Source: Chloroflexota bacterium
GTDB taxonomy: Bacteria; Chloroflexota; Ktedonobacteria; Ktedonobacterales; Ktedonobacteraceae
DNA length: 56,199 nt
Reading direction: 5' to 3'
NCBI GenBank assembly: GCA_902810755.1
Contig: CADDYT010000024.1
Coordinates: 1 to 56,199, forward strand
Part shown: piece by piece, positions 52,534 through 56,199 of the stretch
Layout: each line of letters opens with the position of its first letter
Numbering within the stretch: position 1 is the first letter of the stretch
Notes under the pieces: generated by a model
What the model was told of the DNA's origin: nothing
Seen by the model: only the letters and a program-made list of their open reading frames with translations
Databases searched by the model: none
Translations under genes and position numbers: made by a program

Positions 52534-54696
52534 ATGTACCAGAAATTAACAACACCCGCTGCTTCCCAGGAGGCCAGGCGACCTGATCTCTATATCAATC
52601 GCGAGCTGAGCTGGATTGAGTTCAACCGGCGCGTCCTGGAGGAGGCAGAGAACGAGCATATTCCCCTGCTGGAACGTGTCAAATTTCTTTCTATCTTTGG
52701 CACCAATCTCGATGAGTTTTTCATGATCCGCGTGGCCGGTCTCAAGGACCAGATCGCCGCCCATGTCACGACGCTCAGTCCCGATGGCATGACGGCTGAG
52801 CAACAGTTGACGGCGGTGCGCGCGCGCCTGGCTCCCCTCATCGCCGAGGCCCACCAGTGCTGGCGCGCTTCTCTGCTGCCCCTGCTGGCGGAGCAGCACA
52901 TCTATGTGCTGGACTACGAGCAACTGGATGAACAGCAGCGCGCCGCCATGCAGGCATACTTCGAGCGCGAGATTTTTCCCGTCCTCACGCCGCTGGCTGT
53001 CGACCCGGGCCACCCATTCCCGCATATCTCCAACCGCAGCCTGAACCTGGCGGTGGCGGTTAAGGACCCCGAGCACGATGAGCGTTTCGCGCGCGTGAAG
53101 GTGCCGCCGCTCCTGCCGCGCCTGCTTCCCGTTCCCGTCGGAGATGACGCTGGAGTCTATGCCTTCGTCTGGATCGAGCAGGTGATTGCGGCCCACCTGA
53201 ACCAGCTTTTCCCCGGCTTCCATATCCTGGAGTCGTACTCTTTCCGCGTCCTGCGCGACGCCGATATCGAATTGCAGGAGGATGAGGCCGGCGATCTGCT
53301 GATTCTTGAGGAGGTGCAAAAGGGCCTGCGCGAGCGCCGCTTCGGCTCCGTCGTCGATCTGGCAATCAATCCCTCGATGCCGCAGCGCATTCGCAACCTG
53401 CTGCTCGAAAACCTGGAGATTACGCCGCGCGACCTGACGGTCATCGATGGCCCGCTCGGCATTGGCGAGGTGATCGACCTGTATCATGTCAACCGGCCTG
53501 ACCTCAAATATCCACCCTTTACGCCCTACACGCCGCCCATGTTGCGGCACGGCCAGGATGTCTTTGCCGCCATTCGCCGCCACGATATCCTGCTGCATCA
53601 TCCCTACGATGGCTTTACCTCCGTCGTGGATTTTGTGCGCGCGGCTGCCCACGATCCGCTGGTGCTGGCTATCAAACAAACGCTCTACCGCGTTGGTACG
53701 AACGCGCCCATCGTCGATGCTCTGATGGAGGCGGTTGAGAACGGCAAGCAGGTTGCGGCGCTGGTAGAGCTGAAAGCGCGCTTCGACGAGGAGAACAATA
53801 TCGGCTGGGCGCGCGAACTGGAAAATGCGGGCGTCCACGTCGTCTATGGTCTGGTCGGCCTGAAGACGCATGCCAAGGTGGCCCTGGTCGTGCGCCGTGA
53901 GGAAGATGGCTTGCGCCGCTATGTCCACCTGGGTACCGGCAACTACAATGCGACGACGGCGCGCATCTACGAAGACCTGTGCCTGCTCACCTGCAACCCT
54001 GACTTCGGCGCCGATGCCTCCGAACTCTTCAATATGCTCACCGGCTACTCGCGCCAGGATTGCTTCCGCAAACTGCTCATTGCCCCCGTCACGCTGCGCC
54101 GCTGCTTCAGCGAACTGGTCGAACGCGAAATGCGCATCCAGCAGGAGCATGGCAACGGGCGGCTGATCTTCAAGTGCAACGCGCTGGTCGACCCGGAGAT
54201 CATCTCCCTGCTCTATCGCGCCTCACAGGTCGGCGTGGAGATCGATCTGATCGTGCGCGGCATATGCAGCCTGCGCCCAGGTGTGCCAGGGGTCAGCGAG
54301 AACATCCGCGTCAAGAGTATCGTCGGGCGGTTTCTGGAACATAGTCGTATCTACTCCTTTGGCAACAACGGCAACGAGGAGATCTACCTGGGTAGCGCCG
54401 ATCTGATGGAACGCAATCTGGACAAGCGTGTGGAGGCGCTCTTCCCCATCGAAGACCCCATCCTGCGCGACGCTATTCGCCACGAAGTGCTGGATCGCGA
54501 ACTGGAGGATACCGTCAATTCAAGCATCCTGCTTCCCGATGGCAGCTATGTCCACGCGCGCCCGGAGCCTGGCGAGCCGCCATTTGACTGCCAGGCCTGG
54601 TTCATTTCCCATCCTATCCTCGTCCCCGAACTGGAAAATCCCCTGCCTTCTGTGCAACAGGTCTATCCCGACGGTACAGGGACGACGAAACCATAG
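52534..54696 (+). CDS. ppk1: Polyphosphate kinase 1
   Basis: A 720-residue Ppk1 that makes polyphosphate from ATP. The N-terminal head has YINRELSWIEFNRRVLEEAENEHIPLLERVKFLSIFGTNLDEFFMIRVAGLK near 20-70. The core has HHPYDGFTSVVDFVRAAAHDPLVLAIKQTLYRV near 365, VELKARFDEENNIGWARELENAGVHVVYGLVGLKTHAK (phosphorylated His) near 425, HLGTGNYNATTARIYEDL near 475 and the second His in FLEHSRIYSFG near 600. Start MYQKLTTP at 52534 is required because the longer frame (from 52462) begins before the predicted +1. Its 3' end is duplicated in the repeat block after it. Confidence 0.95.
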   Translation: MYQKLTTPAASQEARRPDLYINRELSWIEFNRRVLEEAENEHIPLLERVKFLSIFGTNLDEFFMIRVAGLKDQIAAHVTTLSPDGMTAEQQLTAVRARLAPLIAEAHQCWRASLLPLLAEQHIYVLDYEQLDEQQRAAMQAYFEREIFPVLTPLAVDPGHPFPHISNRSLNLAVAVKDPEHDERFARVKVPPLLPRLLPVPVGDDAGVYAFVWIEQVIAAHLNQLFPGFHILESYSFRVLRDADIELQEDEAGDLLILEEVQKGLRERRFGSVVDLAINPSMPQRIRNLLLENLEITPRDLTVIDGPLGIGEVIDLYHVNRPDLKYPPFTPYTPPMLRHGQDVFAAIRRHDILLHHPYDGFTSVVDFVRAAAHDPLVLAIKQTLYRVGTNAPIVDALMEAVENGKQVAALVELKARFDEENNIGWARELENAGVHVVYGLVGLKTHAKVALVVRREEDGLRRYVHLGTGNYNATTARIYEDLCLLTCNPDFGADASELFNMLTGYSRQDCFRKLLIAPVTLRRCFSELVEREMRIQQEHGNGRLIFKCNALVDPEIISLLYRASQVGVEIDLIVRGICSLRPGVPGVSENIRVKSIVGRFLEHSRIYSFGNNGNEEIYLGSADLMERNLDKRVEALFPIEDPILRDAIRHEVLDRELEDTVNSSILLPDGSYVHARPEPGEPPFDCQAWFISHPILVPELENPLPSVQQVYPDGTGTTKP

Positions 54697-55003
54697 GGGA
54701 CAGCCGCCACCACCGCCGCAGGCCACCCGCAAGGGGTCTATCTCGATAGTATGGGAACACCGAAACCATAGGGGACAGCCGCCACCGCCGCCGCAGGCCA
54801 CCCGCAAGGGATGGCCCTACTATATACGACGGCTCCACAAGGGGCGCGAACGCATCGTATATAGTAGGGCCACCCCTTGCGGGTGGCCTGCTTCGCGTTC
54901 GCACTGGCTTCAGTGAACGCTTCTGGGGCCATCCCTTGCGGGTGGCCTGCGGCGGTGGGAAGAGAACGCTTCCGGGGCCACCCCTTGCTGATGGCCTGCG
55001 GCG
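54685..55003. repeat. Large repeat block after ppk: direct duplication plus five hairpin copies
   Basis: A 50-bp direct repeat (54686-54735 and 54761-54810, 75 bases apart) covers the last ppk codons and stop and the adjoining repeat start. Hairpin copies follow: a partial minus copy (54715-54736), a full minus copy (54790-54828), a full plus copy (54856-54891) in head-to-head order and two plus copies without the TAGTAGG head (54924-54952, 54973-55001). The last has a changed right stem (TGATGGCC). Confidence 0.88.
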
Positions 55004-55020
55004 CAGCGTGGGGCGTCTAT

Positions 55021-55713
55021 CTAATACGTAATGAAGGTGACGCCGGGGCCGGGAGCGAATTCGACATCTACTACTTTCCAGTAGTAGACGCCCCAGTTCA
55101 TGTTGCTGGCGATCACATCTCCATTGTTGAGAACCTTCTCCACTACCGCTACATGCCCCAGACCATAGGCGCCCTCTACCCAGGGTTGCAGGTCGACAAT
55201 CGCGCCGACAGTGGGCGAGGAGGAGACATGCCAGTGGAAATCGTGGGCGCGGGCCGTCCACGCCCAGGCATCCGAGTTGGTCGTCCATGGGACGTAGACG
55301 TCATGCAACTGGTGGTAACGCTCATTGGCCCACCACGTGCATTGTCCGTAAGGGAAGTAGTTGCCCGTACCCTTTACCGGTGGCGGGCTGCTACTCGCCT
55401 GGCTACTGCCCGGAATGCAGACTTTCTCATTGACATAGATCAGATTCGGGTTCTGAATGTGGTTGTAGGAGGCGAGTTTCTGCCAGGTAGTTTTGTAGCG
55501 GCTGGCAATGGCTCCCAACGTATCACCGCTCACCACCACATATGTCTGGTCGCCGCTTGAGCAGGGGGATTGCGCGAACGCGCCGAAAATATTCATGCCC
55601 AGGTTGCCCAGTAGCAGCAGCCCCACGATGCCTATCACCGCCGCGTGCGCCGCCACAATGCTCGCCATCCGGTGCTGCTGAAAATACTGCCAGATGCGTT
55701 GGTCTGTTCTCAT
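55021..55713 (-). CDS. Secreted LysM-CHAP peptidoglycan hydrolase
   Basis: A 230-residue exported protein. A signal anchor lies at residues 18-45 (ASIVAAHAAVIGIVGLLLLGNLGMNIFG). A LysM domain (YVVVSGDTLGAIASRYKTTWQKLASYNHIQNPNLIYVNEKVCIP) spans about 58-102 and binds murein. The CHAP domain follows, with catalytic Cys in FPYGQCTWWANERY near 124 and His in GHVAVVEKV near 190, then the Asn/Trp of ASNMNWG. Such enzymes cut murein peptides or amide bonds. It lies next to the repeat block; the ATG at 55713 has GGAGATTACT upstream. Confidence 0.9.
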   Translation of the reverse strand: MRTDQRIWQYFQQHRMASIVAAHAAVIGIVGLLLLGNLGMNIFGAFAQSPCSSGDQTYVVVSGDTLGAIASRYKTTWQKLASYNHIQNPNLIYVNEKVCIPGSSQASSSPPPVKGTGNYFPYGQCTWWANERYHQLHDVYVPWTTNSDAWAWTARAHDFHWHVSSSPTVGAIVDLQPWVEGAYGLGHVAVVEKVLNNGDVIASNMNWGVYYWKVVDVEFAPGPGVTFITY

Positions 55714-56117
55714 AGCTACGTCAGTAATCTCCTTCTTTCATTTCAACCGTGAGCCAACGAAATGGTGAAGCCACGCTTCACCGTGTCCCACTTACTCCCA
55801 TTCACCCGCACTTAAAATAAATGTCTTCGTGTGTCATATTAGCGCATCTATACTCACCGTTCCCCTTAACCTTCCTCAACCATAGGACAAAAAGGCTAAA
55901 TCTGGTTAAGCTTTCTCCACCGTAAAGCCAGTTTTTCGCGGTGAACAGGTTAAGGCAAACGAGCAGACCAGGGAAGAGTGCAAAAGAAAATCAGCGAAAG
56001 GTAGGAAGAGAATCGGAAAAAAGGTCGCGATAAGGTATTGACGGAACTGGCGAGACATGCTATAGTATGCACACCATCAAGACAACTGAATACGGCTAGC
56101 AGGCCACACGAGGTCAT
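55714..56117. other. AT-rich gap before tRNA-Phe
   Basis: About 400 bases with no open frame. GGTTAAG-type repeats occur near 55905 and 55950, and the tRNA-Phe promoter lies at its right end. The leader of the LysM-CHAP gene lies at its left end. Confidence 0.55.
56038..56066 (+). promoter_or_regulatory. Promoter of tRNA-Phe
   Basis: TTGACG (56038-56043), a 17-base spacer and TATAGT (56061-56066), about 50 bases before the tRNA 5' end. Confidence 0.75.
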
Positions 56118-56190
<73 letters not shown>

Positions 56191-56199
56191 CTTTTTGTT

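Noticed and set aside
52546..54150. 534-residue minus-strand frame opposite ppk1
   Set aside because: Fully inside the unambiguous ppk1 coding sequence; a high-GC3 antisense shadow.
54686..54810. CRISPR-like array at the ppk1 end
   Set aside because: Only two direct copies; the spacing segment is itself gene end and palindrome, with no spacer diversity and no cas genes in the window.
54614..55288. 224-residue minus-strand frame across the repeat block after ppk1
   Set aside because: Made almost wholly of translated repeats (Pro/Arg/Gly-rich) and overlaps the real ppk1 and LysM-CHAP genes.

Overview
The window is a moderately GC-rich bacterial chromosome segment with 36 confident protein genes, a partial gene tail at the left edge, three tRNAs and many dispersed palindromic repeats. 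Gene content (DUF4388 protein, a GFRRGKAP-type trigger factor next to clpX and lon, stand-alone sugar-ABC ATPase, F420-type LLM oxidoreductase, MmyB-like and WYL regulators, GT2 plus chitinase, Bacillus-like fad genes, sigma70-like promoters) fits a monoderm soil bacterium. My best guess is Chloroflexota, class Ktedonobacteria; this is inference from style and content, not proof.

Layout. 1-4.7 kb: a C-terminal gene tail, an inverted repeat pair, an amidohydrolase, an aldehyde dehydrogenase and a DUF4388 protein. 4.8-9.7 kb: an SDR, a 6-pyruvoyl-tetrahydropterin synthase and an overlapping GT4 glycosyltransferase (possible pterin-glycoside cluster), a convergent methyltransferase and a PDZ/radical-SAM DUF512 protein. 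10-14.3 kb: a large membrane GT2 polysaccharide synthase translationally overlapped by a secreted GH18 chitinase with two chitin-binding modules. 14.3-19.4 kb: SRAP (YedK/HMCES), a WYL regulator with an odd poly-A-coded tail, a rhodanese, an LLM oxidoreductase and an M48 protease. 19.5-23.7 kb: repeats, an FHA/zinc-ribbon protein and its small paralogue, PadR and MmyB-type regulators. 23.8-31.7 kb: a complete beta-oxidation cluster (acyl-CoA ligase, FadE-type dehydrogenase, MaoC dehydratase, thiolase, FadN-type hydratase/dehydrogenase) interrupted by a repeat block.

31.8-42 kb: a MalK/UgpC-type ATPase, then a cell-wall run (murF, Rpn-like nuclease, ddl, dipeptide epimerase), a quinone oxidoreductase, an endonuclease III-like protein, msrA and a DUF4870 membrane protein. 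42-48 kb: lon, clpX and tig, all on the minus strand and without clpP, then tRNA-Gly and tRNA-Leu behind a near-consensus promoter. 48.2-56.2 kb: two divergent secreted proteins (a BNR/sialidase-fold protein and an unknown Cys-rich protein), ppk1 behind a strong promoter carrying a CIRCE-like inverted repeat, a tandem repeat block, a LysM-CHAP peptidoglycan hydrolase and tRNA-Phe.

The most striking non-coding signal is a repeat family: a short TATATAGTAGG head followed by an 8-bp hairpin around a CTTGC loop. Its stem changes in a largely compensatory way between copies. It recurs in at least eight intergenic places, often as head-to-head pairs. Several gene ends also carry unusually long perfect palindromes (up to 76 bp).
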